Below, in pieces: positions 25,193-34,115 of a DNA stretch of 64,000 nucleotides. Positions within the stretch are counted from its first letter, which is position 1. Every line of letters starts with the position of its first letter. The notes under the pieces were generated by a model that was not told the origin of the DNA, did no database searches, and was given only the letters and a program-made list of their open reading frames with translations. The translations under genes and the position numbers were made by a program. Source of the DNA: Hyphomicrobium_A sp964493785 (lineage in GTDB: Bacteria > Pseudomonadota > Alphaproteobacteria > Rhizobiales > Hyphomicrobiaceae). Location of the stretch: assembly GCA_964493785.1 (NCBI GenBank), contig CAZBPM010000009.1, positions 1-64,000 on the forward strand, written 5' to 3'.

Positions 25193-27211
25193 ATGAGCCA
25201 GGAATTGGTGCCGGAAATGCTGACACGCCAGGGTACTTTGCTCTCGCTCGCCATGCTCTCGGTGCTGGCCTTGCCGGCTCTCGACGCTTTCGCACACGGC
25301 TCGCACGAGCACCGACCACGCCGCCAGCTTCTCGGCATTCACGGCTACGATCCGCAATCCAAGCCCGACGAGACATGGGGCACCTATTGCGTGACCGAGC
25401 TGGCTCCTCTCTTTCGCGAAGCTGTCGCGATCAATGCCAGGCGCGGTATCCTGCCGACGCTCCACCTGGCCGCCGCTGAAGCGAGCGCCGGCCAACCTGC
25501 CGCGCCTGCGGCAGTTACCGCTGCGCCCGCCAGGATAACGGTATTCACGGCGAAGAAGTTCGTCACCATGGATCCCGGCTGGCCCGAGGCAACGGCGGTT
25601 GCCGTGATGGACGGCAAGATCCTTTCCGTCGGCGTCACCTTCGACGACTTGAAACCTTGGCTCGAGAAATACCCCTACGACGTGGACGATCGCTTCAAGG
25701 ACAAGATCGTCTATCCCGGCTTCGTCGAGGCGCACACCCATCCGGTGATGGGCTCGCTGGCCATCAGCCGGCCGACGCTCAGCCATTTCCCGATGCGCAA
25801 TCCCTACGGCGCCGACTTCCCGGGCGTTAAGACGCGTGCCGAGGCACTGGAGCGCCTGAAGCAATACGTCGCCGACGCCAAGCCGGGCGAGACGCTTCTG
25901 ACATGGGGCTACGACGTGCTCGCGATGGGAGCCGACTTCGATCGCGCATCGCTGGATGCGATCTCCAAGACGCAGCCGATCATCGTGTGGGACGCATCCG
26001 AACACAACGCCTATGCCAATAGCGGCGCCATCGAGAAATATGAGATCACGCCCGACAAGATAAAGGGCGTGATTGGAGCCGGCGCCAACGCCGATGGCAC
26101 ATCCAACGGCCAGTTCCTCGGCACCGACGCCGCCCGCGTGCTGCTGCCCCAGGTGATCGCCGAGCAGATGGCACCCGATGTTGCCGCCAAGAACCTCAAC
26201 TATTTCGGCGCGCTGATGACACAGGCGGGCGTGACCACCGCGGGCGATCTCTTCTTCGGCGGCGTCGATATGGATCTGGAGCAGCATCTGTCGCGCAGCT
26301 ATTTCGACACGGATCAATCGCGGCAGCGCATCGTGCACGTCATCGACGGCTTCAGCGCCCGACACCTCTACGGCGACGATGCCGTCTCGAAGGCTCTCGC
26401 CATGCAGGCCGCTGAGACCGACAAGACGATGTACAAGGGCGTCAAGTTCTACGCCGACGACGCCTTCGTCAGTCTCAGCATGGACATGCAGTGGCCCGGC
26501 TACATCGACGCCGAAACCTACAAGGGCCTTTTCATGTACGCCTCGAAGGAGGACTTCATCGCTGCCATGCGCCCGTGGTGGAACGCCGGCTTCCCCATCC
26601 ACGTGCATTCGAACGGCAGCGGCGGCAATCAGGTCACCCTCGACGCGCTGGCGGCGTTGCAGGCCGAGAAGCCGCGCTTCGATCACCGCTTCTCGTTCGA
26701 GCACTTCGGCATTTCGACCGTCGCGCAGGGACGCCGCGTGAAGGCGCTCGGCGCCGTGGTCTCGACCAACCCATATTACGTCTACGAGCGCGCCGATCTT
26801 TCCGCTCAGCAGATCGGCACCGACCGCGCCTCGCTTGCCGCGCGCATGCGCTCGCTTATCGACCAGGATATCGTCGTCTCGCTGCACTCAGATACGCCGG
26901 TCGGCATCCCGAGCCCGCTTCTGGAAGTTTGGACGGCGGTCAACCGCATCGGCTTCACCTCCGGCAAGGTCCACGCGCCGGCTGAGCGCGTCGATGTCGC
27001 CCGCGCAATGAAAATGGTGACGATCGATGCCGCCTATACCCTCGGCGTCGAGGACAAGGTCGGCACCATCGAGACCGGCAAGTTTGCCGACTTCGTCGTG
27101 CTGGACGCCGACCCGCAAGCGGTCGAGCCGATGGCGATCAAGGAGATCGGCGTGGTGGCGACGATCCTGGGCGGCAAGGTCACGCTGGCCGCCGACACCC
27201 GCCACCCCTGA
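25193..27211 (+). CDS. exported YtcJ-like amidohydrolase
   Basis: A 672-residue enzyme, longer than usual. An export signal is visible (LTRQGTLLSLAMLSVLALPALDAFAHG); an in-frame ATG at 25217 would give a shorter and cleaner one. About residues 115-672 form the amidohydrolase barrel: the metal motif HTH in GFVEAHTHPVMG, a lysine-containing strand (MYKGVKFYADDAFVS), HVHSNGSGG, FEHFGIST and the final aspartate in SLHSDTPVG. The C-terminal DFVVLDADPQAVEP closes the beta-sandwich. YtcJ-type enzymes hydrolyse amide or imide bonds; the substrate is unknown. The extra N-terminal region has no recognised domain. Confidence 0.88.
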   Translation: MSQELVPEMLTRQGTLLSLAMLSVLALPALDAFAHGSHEHRPRRQLLGIHGYDPQSKPDETWGTYCVTELAPLFREAVAINARRGILPTLHLAAAEASAGQPAAPAAVTAAPARITVFTAKKFVTMDPGWPEATAVAVMDGKILSVGVTFDDLKPWLEKYPYDVDDRFKDKIVYPGFVEAHTHPVMGSLAISRPTLSHFPMRNPYGADFPGVKTRAEALERLKQYVADAKPGETLLTWGYDVLAMGADFDRASLDAISKTQPIIVWDASEHNAYANSGAIEKYEITPDKIKGVIGAGANADGTSNGQFLGTDAARVLLPQVIAEQMAPDVAAKNLNYFGALMTQAGVTTAGDLFFGGVDMDLEQHLSRSYFDTDQSRQRIVHVIDGFSARHLYGDDAVSKALAMQAAETDKTMYKGVKFYADDAFVSLSMDMQWPGYIDAETYKGLFMYASKEDFIAAMRPWWNAGFPIHVHSNGSGGNQVTLDALAALQAEKPRFDHRFSFEHFGISTVAQGRRVKALGAVVSTNPYYVYERADLSAQQIGTDRASLAARMRSLIDQDIVVSLHSDTPVGIPSPLLEVWTAVNRIGFTSGKVHAPAERVDVARAMKMVTIDAAYTLGVEDKVGTIETGKFADFVVLDADPQAVEPMAIKEIGVVATILGGKVTLAADTRHP

Positions 27212-27399
27212 AGACGCGGATCGCCCCCCAGCCGGCCTATCGCCCGGATTTGCCTGGAAAACGCGCCTGGCCCATGCGCGGGGGGTGTCCTGCCGATCGG
27301 ACTGCCGCCGCCGGTAACCGCAATTGGCTGTCGGCACCATCTCGTCAAAAATGATCTATAAACCGGCGCGTAAGGTGGATCGAACGCTTTGGGGGAACG

Positions 27400-28635
27400 G
27401 TGGGGTCTCAGGATATTGGCGTCTGGTCGCGTGCGTTCGTTTTCGTCGTCTTCCTCGCTCTCGGAGCGTCGTTTGCGGCAACAACGGCAGTGCTGGCCTA
27501 CGAGTTTTGGCAGAGCGGCTGGTTCGACCTCGCCGCCATGGACAGCCACCTTTTCATCTTCTTCCCGACGCTCGGCATCGTGGCTCTGTTCGCATTCTAC
27601 GTGCCTTCGGCCGCCCTCGCCGACTTCTACTGGAAGCACGTACCCTTCGGTCGCCTGCGCTTTGCCATCGGGTTCCTGATCCTTTGCGGACTTTCCTACG
27701 CGATCGCGGCCAGCCTGCTCGCCAGCCCCAAACGCTCAATGTGGGAAACGGCGCCATCCCTGCTTACGTCCGACGCAGGCGAAGGCTGCAAGGCAGACGG
27801 CGTTTGCGACCGCCTGCCGATGTTGACAGCGCTTCAGGGGCTGCGCGCCGTCAGCCAATCCCGCTGGGGCGTGGGTGACTTCATTCGCACCTGCGACCGC
27901 GATGTGTTCCTCGAGCCAGCCGCCGAGCAGGAACGCAAGCGCTTCTGCTTCGCATCGACCAAGCTCACCAATTCTCCCGTGCTGCAGAGCGACGCCGAAT
28001 GCTGCCGCGCGCAGGAGCGGCTCAGCGCCGCGGTCAGCGGGAGTTTCGCACAACCGGAGCGCCGCTCGCTGACCTCCAAGGTGCATGCGCTGACGCTGCC
28101 CACCAAAGTATTCTTCCTGCTGGTGCTGCTGACAATCAGCATCCTGCTCGTGCTGAGGCACCAGGGCATGGCGGCGAACTATCAGGCGAGTGCGGGGCGC
28201 ATCGAATTCTCAGTCATCGTCGGCACCGCGGCTGTGCTGTTCTTCCCGTTCATATCGCAAGCGTTCGTAGAATCGGTCGGAGCGCTCTATGGCCTCACCG
28301 GGCGCGGTACCTTCAGCCTGATCACACCGATACTCAGCTTGGCGTTCGGCATCTGGACCCTGCTGATGGTCTTCTTCTTCTATCGCCGCAGAGACAAGGA
28401 CCTCGAAGCCATCGGCAAGATGGGCAGCGCCGTCGCCGCCGCTCTGGCCGTCTTGAAGTACGGCGTGGTCGTAGCGGTGTTCGCACGCCTGCTCGGTACG
28501 GGCGCCAGTTACGCCAGCATCGGAGCGCTCGTGGTCATCTGTCTGGCGACCATTTTCGCGCTGGTGTGGTGGCCGCGTCGTTGGGCGGCCCCATCAGCAG
28601 CACCGGCGTCAGCAGGTGAGCCCGTCCAAACCTAG
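27400..28635 (+). CDS. multi-pass membrane protein with a cysteine-rich loop
   Basis: A 411-residue protein starting at GTG 27400 behind GGGGGA. Three membrane segments lie in the first 110 residues, a soluble loop of about 115 residues follows (about 112-225) with at least six cysteines (EGCKADGVCDR, RTCDRD, KRFCFAS, AECCRAQ), and then five or so membrane segments. The even number of loop cysteines suggests disulfides and a periplasmic location. I do not recognise the family. It is followed by a tRNA gene on the other strand. Confidence 0.7.
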   Translation: MGSQDIGVWSRAFVFVVFLALGASFAATTAVLAYEFWQSGWFDLAAMDSHLFIFFPTLGIVALFAFYVPSAALADFYWKHVPFGRLRFAIGFLILCGLSYAIAASLLASPKRSMWETAPSLLTSDAGEGCKADGVCDRLPMLTALQGLRAVSQSRWGVGDFIRTCDRDVFLEPAAEQERKRFCFASTKLTNSPVLQSDAECCRAQERLSAAVSGSFAQPERRSLTSKVHALTLPTKVFFLLVLLTISILLVLRHQGMAANYQASAGRIEFSVIVGTAAVLFFPFISQAFVESVGALYGLTGRGTFSLITPILSLAFGIWTLLMVFFFYRRRDKDLEAIGKMGSAVAAALAVLKYGVVVAVFARLLGTGASYASIGALVVICLATIFALVWWPRRWAAPSAAPASAGEPVQT

Positions 28636-28706
28636 CGACAGACGAGCAGACGCTCGGCAGGCGCGCCGACCGCAGCTTAGTAATGTGATGAAGTGATAGA
28701 GATAAT

Positions 28707-28783
28707 TGGTAGCGGGAGGCGGAGTTGAACCGCCGACCTAAGGATTATGAGACCTTCGCTCTAACCACCTGAGCTATCCCGCC
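28707..28783 (-). tRNA. tRNA-Met (CAT)
   Basis: The 77-base minus-strand sequence starts GGCGGGATAGCTCAG, has the anticodon loop CTCATAA (anticodon CAT), a TTCAACTC T-loop and an encoded CCA end. The G1-U72 wobble and CTACCA end fit an elongator tRNA-Met rather than the initiator or the Ile2 type. Confidence 0.92.
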
Positions 28784-28946
28784 ACTAAACCACGATCACT
28801 TCAGCCAGCAGGCCCATAGCGTGATCGTCGATCTCAACAAGAACAGAGCGCAATCGCCTTCCAACGAGGAAAGTGAACTGTCCTGGAGGCCGCATTTATC
28901 GAGCGCCCGCCCAGGCTGTCAAGAAAGAGGCGTCCTAACCGCCGAT

Positions 28947-29669
28947 TTATTCGGCGGCCACCGGATGCCGCGCGGAGTCGCGCTTGGCGAACCGCACCAT
29001 CGTGAAGAGGCCCAGCGGCCGCAGCGCCTTGCGCTCGATCAGTTCCAGGTCGTCACAGACCTGGACGCGAGTGAGATCGAACACCGAGCGCCAGCCGATC
29101 TTGTCGGCGAACGGCGCCATGCGCCGCTCCACCCAGCCGCGCACGCCTTCGGTCTGGCTGAAATGATTGACCAGCAACACCTCGCCGCCCGGCTTAACGA
29201 CGCGCGAAAGCTCGCGCATCACCTTTTCCGGCTCCGGCACCACGGTCATCACGAACATCGCCACCACGCTGTCGAACGAGGCGTCTGCAAACTTGAGGTT
29301 CGAGGCGTCCATCTCGTGAAGGCCCGTCACGTGGTCGAGGCTCTCTTGCCCGACTCGCTCGCGCGCCTTCTCCAGCATCTCGGGGGAAAGGTCGATGCCG
29401 ACCACTTCCAGGTGCCGCTTGTAGTCCGGAAGCGACAGCCCTGTACCGACGCCGACTTCCAGAACGCGGCCGCGGCCCTGGTTGAGCACCTGCACCGCGT
29501 GGCGCCGGCTCTCTTTGGCCACCAGGCCGAACGTGTAGTCGTAAACCGGCGCCCAGCGGCGATACGCGTCGAGCACGGCGCTCTCTTCGATGCGCCCTAT
29601 GCTGACGACACGTCCCTCAACGCGCTCCAGCGGAAGTGCTGCTTGCCGGCGAAAGTCAATTTGCGACAT
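28947..29669 (-). CDS. pmtA: SAM-dependent methyltransferase, probably phosphatidylethanolamine N-methyltransferase
   Basis: A class I methyltransferase of 240 aa with motif I VLEVGVGTGLSLP near residue 70, motif II VVGIDLSPEMLEKARERV, and MTVVPEPEKVMRELSRVVKPGGEVLLVNHF for motifs IV-VI. The opening AYRRWAPVYDYTFGLVAKESRR is the pattern of Rhodobacter-type PmtA, which methylates phosphatidylethanolamine to phosphatidylcholine, a common lipid of this order. UbiE-like enzymes are the main alternative. It is 40 bp downstream of mnmA on the same strand. Confidence 0.8.
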   Translation of the reverse strand: MSQIDFRRQAALPLERVEGRVVSIGRIEESAVLDAYRRWAPVYDYTFGLVAKESRRHAVQVLNQGRGRVLEVGVGTGLSLPDYKRHLEVVGIDLSPEMLEKARERVGQESLDHVTGLHEMDASNLKFADASFDSVVAMFVMTVVPEPEKVMRELSRVVKPGGEVLLVNHFSQTEGVRGWVERRMAPFADKIGWRSVFDLTRVQVCDDLELIERKALRPLGLFTMVRFAKRDSARHPVAAE

Positions 29670-29709
29670 CGTTTTTTCGGGCCCCTGGACCCACGCGTTC
29701 TAGATCCGC

Positions 29710-30918
29710 TTACCTTTGAGCAGCACGGCTGAGCTCGGTCATCTTCGAGCCCTCCGGCTGCCTTGCGATCGTGCGAGCGATGAACCCACCACCCAGAAGC
29801 CGGGCATCGTCCGCGCCGCTGGCGTAGAAAACGCAAGCCTGCCCCACCGCGACGCCGTCCTCGCCGTCTTCTAGCACAACAGTGGCTCCGCCGTCCGATT
29901 CAGCGAAAAGCGTTGCCGCCTGTGGTGCCTGCGATGAGCGTATCCGCGCAAAAATGGCCAGCCCGTCCGCCGCCATCTGCTCGAACGGCTCATCGCCAAG
30001 CCAATTCGTGTTTTTAAGGTTGAGGCTTTTGGTGCGCAAGCAGTCACGCGGTCCCACCACGACCTCGTTGTGTTCCGCATCCAGGCGGACCACGTACAGC
30101 GGCTCCGGGCCTGCAATGCGAAGGCCCTTGCGCTGCCCTATCGTGTAATTGACGATGCCGTCGTGCCGGCCGAGCTGTCGCCCGTCGACGTGCACGATGT
30201 CGCCGGGCCTGAGCGCGCCCGGCTTCAGCCGCTCGATGACGCCGGTATAGCGGCCCGTCGGCACGAAGCAGATGTCCTGGCTGTCGGCCTTCTCCGCTAC
30301 CGGAAGCTGTAGGCGTCGCGCCAGTTCCCGCACCTCGGCCTTGGGCATCCCGCCAAGCGGAAACCACAGATACTGCAGCTGCTCCGGCGTCGTGGCGAAT
30401 AGGAAGTAGCTCTGGTCCCGGTCGGGATCCCTGGCGCGCACGAGCTCGGGACCGTTTGCGCCCTCGCGGCGCTGGATGTAGTGCCCCGTCGCCAGAACGT
30501 CAGCGCCGAGCTCCTTGGCGGTATCGAGCAGGTCGCGAAATTTGATCTGCTGGTTGCAGGTGACGCACGGAATTGGCGTCTCGCCAGCAGCGTAGCTCGC
30601 CGCAAAGCTGTCGATCACGGCCGACGCGAACCGGCTCTCGTAGTCCAGCACGTAGTGAGGAATGCCGAGCGCATCTGCAACCCGGCGTGCGTCGTGAATG
30701 TCCTGACCCGCACAGCAGCTGCCCTTGCGCCCGGTGGCCGCGCCATGGTCGTAGAGCTGCAATGTGATTCCGATGACCTCGTGGCCCGCCTGATGCATCA
30801 GCGCTGCTACGACCGAGGAGTCGACACCGCCCGACATCGCGACGACCACGCGTTTGCGCCCTTCAACCGGGCTACGCGCGGAAAAATTGGAGCCGGGAAG
30901 GATCGCTTTTTGGGTCAA
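29710..30918 (-). CDS. mnmA: tRNA 2-thiouridine(34) synthase MnmA
   Basis: MnmA puts sulfur on U34 of Lys, Glu and Gln tRNAs. The PP-loop SGGVDSSV is at residues 29-36, the first catalytic cysteine is in PCVTCNQQIKF, the second in DSQDICFVPTGRY, and the RNA-binding part follows (YTIGQRKGL). The start is TTG 30918; no ATG or GTG exists between the upstream in-frame stop and the PP-loop except inside the conserved strand. At 402 aa it is slightly longer than the usual 360-390, mostly at the C-terminus. The promoter region runs into the assembly gap. Confidence 0.95.
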   Translation of the reverse strand: MTQKAILPGSNFSARSPVEGRKRVVVAMSGGVDSSVVAALMHQAGHEVIGITLQLYDHGAATGRKGSCCAGQDIHDARRVADALGIPHYVLDYESRFASAVIDSFAASYAAGETPIPCVTCNQQIKFRDLLDTAKELGADVLATGHYIQRREGANGPELVRARDPDRDQSYFLFATTPEQLQYLWFPLGGMPKAEVRELARRLQLPVAEKADSQDICFVPTGRYTGVIERLKPGALRPGDIVHVDGRQLGRHDGIVNYTIGQRKGLRIAGPEPLYVVRLDAEHNEVVVGPRDCLRTKSLNLKNTNWLGDEPFEQMAADGLAIFARIRSSQAPQAATLFAESDGGATVVLEDGEDGVAVGQACVFYASGADDARLLGGGFIARTIARQPEGSKMTELSRAAQR

Positions 30919-31007
30919 GCTTCTGGGTACCGATGTTCATTATGGGGCGGTCGCCCCGGGCAATGAGCCGTAATGGTGCGCCGCATGGTGCAAACTAGGG
31001 CCGGATC

Positions 31008-31017
31008 NNNNNNNNNN
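31008..31017. other. assembly gap of ten N
   Basis: Ten undetermined bases between mnmA and sciP. Ten may be a placeholder rather than a measured length. A short hairpin (GCCCCC at 31060, GGGGGC at 31070) follows. Anything inferred from the nearness of mnmA and sciP depends on this join being right. Confidence 0.98.
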
Positions 31018-31158
31018 GGGGGGAGGCGCAAGCCAACCCCGCCAAAACCGGACTGGAATGCCCCCAAATGGGGGCGCTGGTGAGGCTTTGTTGCATAAAC
31101 CTTAATTGTCTGCACTATGACGCGGACCCTCCGATTTATGTTATGTTTACTCAAGGGC

Positions 31159-31173
31159 TTAGCCCCACATTAA
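31159..31173 (+). promoter_or_regulatory. near-consensus CtrA box upstream of sciP
   Basis: TTAG-N7-TTAA, one mismatch from the CtrA full site TTAA-N7-TTAA, 42 bp before the sciP start. In Caulobacter sciP is directly activated by phosphorylated CtrA and SciP then inhibits CtrA, so a site here fits the known loop. Confidence 0.6.
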
Positions 31174-31214
31174 TCGTGTTGGGCTAGTACTGAAGGCTGG
31201 TCAGCGAGTGTGTA

Positions 31215-31502
31215 ATGAGTATCATGACCGAGCAACAGATGAGAGCGCGGGTGCGCTACGTTATCGGCCCCGATGGGAGCCCGCTGACGATCGCGGATCT
31301 TCCTCCCCGAGATACAAAGCGCTGGGTTATCCGCCGTAAGGCGGAAGTGGTCGCCGCTGTTCGCGGCGGTCTGCTCAGCATCGAGGAGGCGTGCGACCGA
31401 TATAAGCTGACCGTTGACGAGTTCCTGTCCTGGCAGCGTTCGATCGACAAGCACGGGCTGCCGGGCCTTCGGGCAACGCGCATCCAAGAGTACCGAGATT
31501 GA
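31215..31502 (+). CDS. sciP: CtrA inhibitor SciP (DUF1153)
   Basis: A 95-residue protein that matches the SciP/DUF1153 family over its full length: RVRYVIGPDGSPLTIADLPPRDTKRWVIRRKAEVVAAVRGGLLSIEEACDRYKLTVDEFLSWQ. The second half is a Trp-repressor-like helix-turn-helix. In Caulobacter SciP binds DNA-bound CtrA and blocks RNA polymerase recruitment, which closes the CtrA activity window in G1. The second ATG at 31224 is possible. A CtrA box lies 42 bp upstream, and ctrA itself is 1.8 kb downstream. Confidence 0.93.
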   Translation: MSIMTEQQMRARVRYVIGPDGSPLTIADLPPRDTKRWVIRRKAEVVAAVRGGLLSIEEACDRYKLTVDEFLSWQRSIDKHGLPGLRATRIQEYRD

Positions 31503-31536
31503 CAAACCGCAACCGCGACTGGGCAGCGAAAGCCCG

Positions 31537-32085
31537 CTAGTCGCGTTTCGGAGCCTGCTTCTTCTTGCCCTCCGTCGGAGGGACGGGGGCTGCTGGCGTA
31601 TTTTCGGACCACTCCGGCCGCGTTTCGGCACAGCCGATGGCGCCCGATCCCCATCGGCGTGCGTCCGTCTCGAGGGACTGCGCCAATGGCTCGGGCAACT
31701 TGAGGTTTTCAAAAGCGAGTGTCGTCGTCTCCTTCTCGGCTGAGATGGTGACGCGCCATGCGCGCATGCCTTTGGGGTCGTCGTACTTGCGGCTGCGCTC
31801 ATGTATCGAGATTTCCGCCCGGCCGCCCTTGCTCGGTGGCTCGGCTTCGGCGTGGTAGACGTAATCCGCTTTGAGCGGGCCCGAGATACCGAACCAGCAG
31901 CCTAGGGCGCCGCGCGCGATCCGTTCGTATGATTCGGTCGGAGAGCCGACGACCGTGGCCTCGCTTGTCGACCCGGCCAGTTCGGGTAGGCTCGGAAGCG
32001 CCGATCCGCTGCCTGAGCAACCGCCAACAATGGCGCCGATGGCCGCAACCGGCCCGATAAGCGTCGATCGCAATGATTTTCGCAT
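31537..32085 (-). CDS. putative lipoprotein, function unknown
   Basis: A 182-residue protein with an N-terminal signal that ends in a lipobox-like AIVGGCSGSG, so Cys23 may be lipidated and the protein anchored in a membrane. The mature part holds two further cysteines and a beta-rich middle (KADYVYHAEAEPPSKGGRAEISIHE, MRAWRVTISAEKETTTLAFENLKLP). The Lys-rich end overlaps nothing. It lies downstream of the fliJ-like gene on the same strand but a hairpin separates them. I do not recognise it. Confidence 0.7.
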   Translation of the reverse strand: MRKSLRSTLIGPVAAIGAIVGGCSGSGSALPSLPELAGSTSEATVVGSPTESYERIARGALGCWFGISGPLKADYVYHAEAEPPSKGGRAEISIHERSRKYDDPKGMRAWRVTISAEKETTTLAFENLKLPEPLAQSLETDARRWGSGAIGCAETRPEWSENTPAAPVPPTEGKKKQAPKRD

Positions 32086-32246
32086 CGTCTTGCAGCGAGG
32101 AGCTGTCGCGGGAAGGTCTTTCGCGGACAGGCCCGCGCGACCAACCTCGTGGCATGCGACGGTTGCGAAGACAAGCCTGCAGGCCCGCAGCTATCAGCGG
32201 GCGGCAGGACCGATCGATCAAATGATTCGATCGAGAAGCCGGCCTG

Positions 32247-32277
32247 AAGGCGCCCTTAAACCAGAGGCGGGCGCCTT
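32247..32277 (-). terminator. hairpin terminator after the fliJ-like gene
   Basis: A perfect 9-bp stem (AAGGCGCCC at 32247-32255, GGGCGCCTT at 32269-32277) with a 13-base loop, just past the stop at 32283. The T-run is short on both strands, so efficiency is uncertain. Confidence 0.6.
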
Positions 32278-32282
32278 TCCGT

Positions 32283-32660
32283 TCAGCGAAGCACCGCAGC
32301 GGTCCGCTCGGTCCGGCGGCGGTTGCGGATCTGCTCGTGGCTGGTCGGCGAATCGGCACGCGCGACCTGCTCCAAGGCCTCGTCCCGTTCGCGCAGCGCA
32401 GCTTCGAGCTTGGCGCGCAGACCATCAGCCGAAGCCTTGAGGTTGTCACGCCGCTGGCTCGCCGACTTGGCGAAGGTGGAATAGGAAAAGTGCGCAGGAT
32501 CGCGCACGCCTGTGCGCTCTTCCTCGGCCTTGATCTGACGATCGAGGTCGCTCGACATCCCGTCGAACTCGCGGATCATGTGTTCTAGATCGGCGACTTT
32601 GCGGGCCGATTCATCGGCGGCAAACCGCTTCAGCCTCAACGCCGATTCACGTGCTTTCAT
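32283..32660 (-). CDS. FliJ-like flagellar export chaperone
   Basis: A 125-residue protein that is nearly one continuous charged coiled coil: ALRLKRFAADESARKVADLEHMIREFDGMSSDLDRQIKAEEE, then DPAHFSYSTFAKSASQRRDNLKASADGLRAKLEAAL. This is the pattern of the short alphaproteobacterial FliJ, a stalk-like part of the flagellar type III export ATPase that helps recycle chaperones. No other flagellar gene (fliI, fliH) is in the window. It is divergent from ctrA and shares its 645-bp upstream region, so CtrA control is plausible. Confidence 0.8.
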   Translation of the reverse strand: MKARESALRLKRFAADESARKVADLEHMIREFDGMSSDLDRQIKAEEERTGVRDPAHFSYSTFAKSASQRRDNLKASADGLRAKLEAALRERDEALEQVARADSPTSHEQIRNRRRTERTAAVLR

Positions 32661-33305
32661 GTTCGATACCCCGGACTAATTCGAACTCGCGCCGTAAACT
32701 AAACAAGAAGCGTGCCAGCGCTGCTTTGTGACACCCGCAAAATTTGATCGTGGGCGTTGCGGTCCAAGCCGAGACGGGCGTGGACCTGTGGCGGCGCACA
32801 ACGTTCGCACCAAATCTGACACGCGCGCATTAAGTTGCGGTAAAGCAACGCGAAGATCAATCCCTTCACCCCTGATGCCATTGAGGCAAAAAAACGGCGG
32901 CTTTTCCCTAGGGGGGTGAGGCGAATTCTGTTACCTCTTGATTCGTAAGCGCATTGGGGCTTGCACGGCGGCACCCTGGACCCAGCGATTTCCGGCGGGA
33001 AATGAGGTCAGGGCGGCACGCCGTCGCGGGTTCCGGGTAAACCGGCATATCAGCACATATATCTGGCTTCAGCGTAGCTTAGCCGCTGCGAACGTCCCGG
33101 TTTGGCCGGCGTTCCGCGTCGCCGGCAGGCGTTGTCTGACGCCTAAAGTGTGACCAGGTTCGTTAGAGTCGATGGTCGCAAAGCAAGACTTAATTAGGGT
33201 TTGTTAACCTTTCAGCGGGTAAATTCCTAACGATGGCTTAGCTTGAAGAGATGCGGGCGCTCTCTTCGGCTTCTGGGGCAGCGGCGCGGACTAAGAGGAA
33301 CAACC
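32661..33305 (+). promoter_or_regulatory. 645-bp ctrA upstream region with a GANTC site and CtrA-like half-sites
   Basis: No gene is evident here. GAGTC at 33166-33170 is a CcrM (GANTC) methylation site 136 bp before the ctrA start. Further AT-rich TTAA/TTAG elements lie at 33190-33208, and CTAA-N7-TTAG at 33228-33242 is a degenerate CtrA box. In Caulobacter the ctrA P1 promoter is controlled by GANTC methylation and by CtrA itself, so the layout is comparable. Exact promoters cannot be placed. Confidence 0.45.
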
Positions 33306-34010
<705 letters not shown>

Positions 34011-34042
34011 GCTGAGTTCGCGCTGCCGCTGCTTTGAGTATT

Positions 34043-34072
34043 CGGGAGCCTTCGGGCTCCCGATTGCTTTTG
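34043..34072 (+). terminator. Rho-independent terminator of ctrA
   Basis: An 8-bp stem (CGGGAGCC / GGCTCCCG) closed by a stable TTCG tetraloop, followed by ATTGCTTTT. It starts 33 bp after the ctrA stop. Confidence 0.9.
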
Positions 34073-34115
34073 GGGCATCTGCAAGGACAAGAAGCCGGAT
34101 CAGGACGAGGCGGTA

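Noticed and set aside
30915..31154. Minus-strand frame running through the run of N
   Set aside because: It contains undetermined bases, has no family signal and only bridges the gap.
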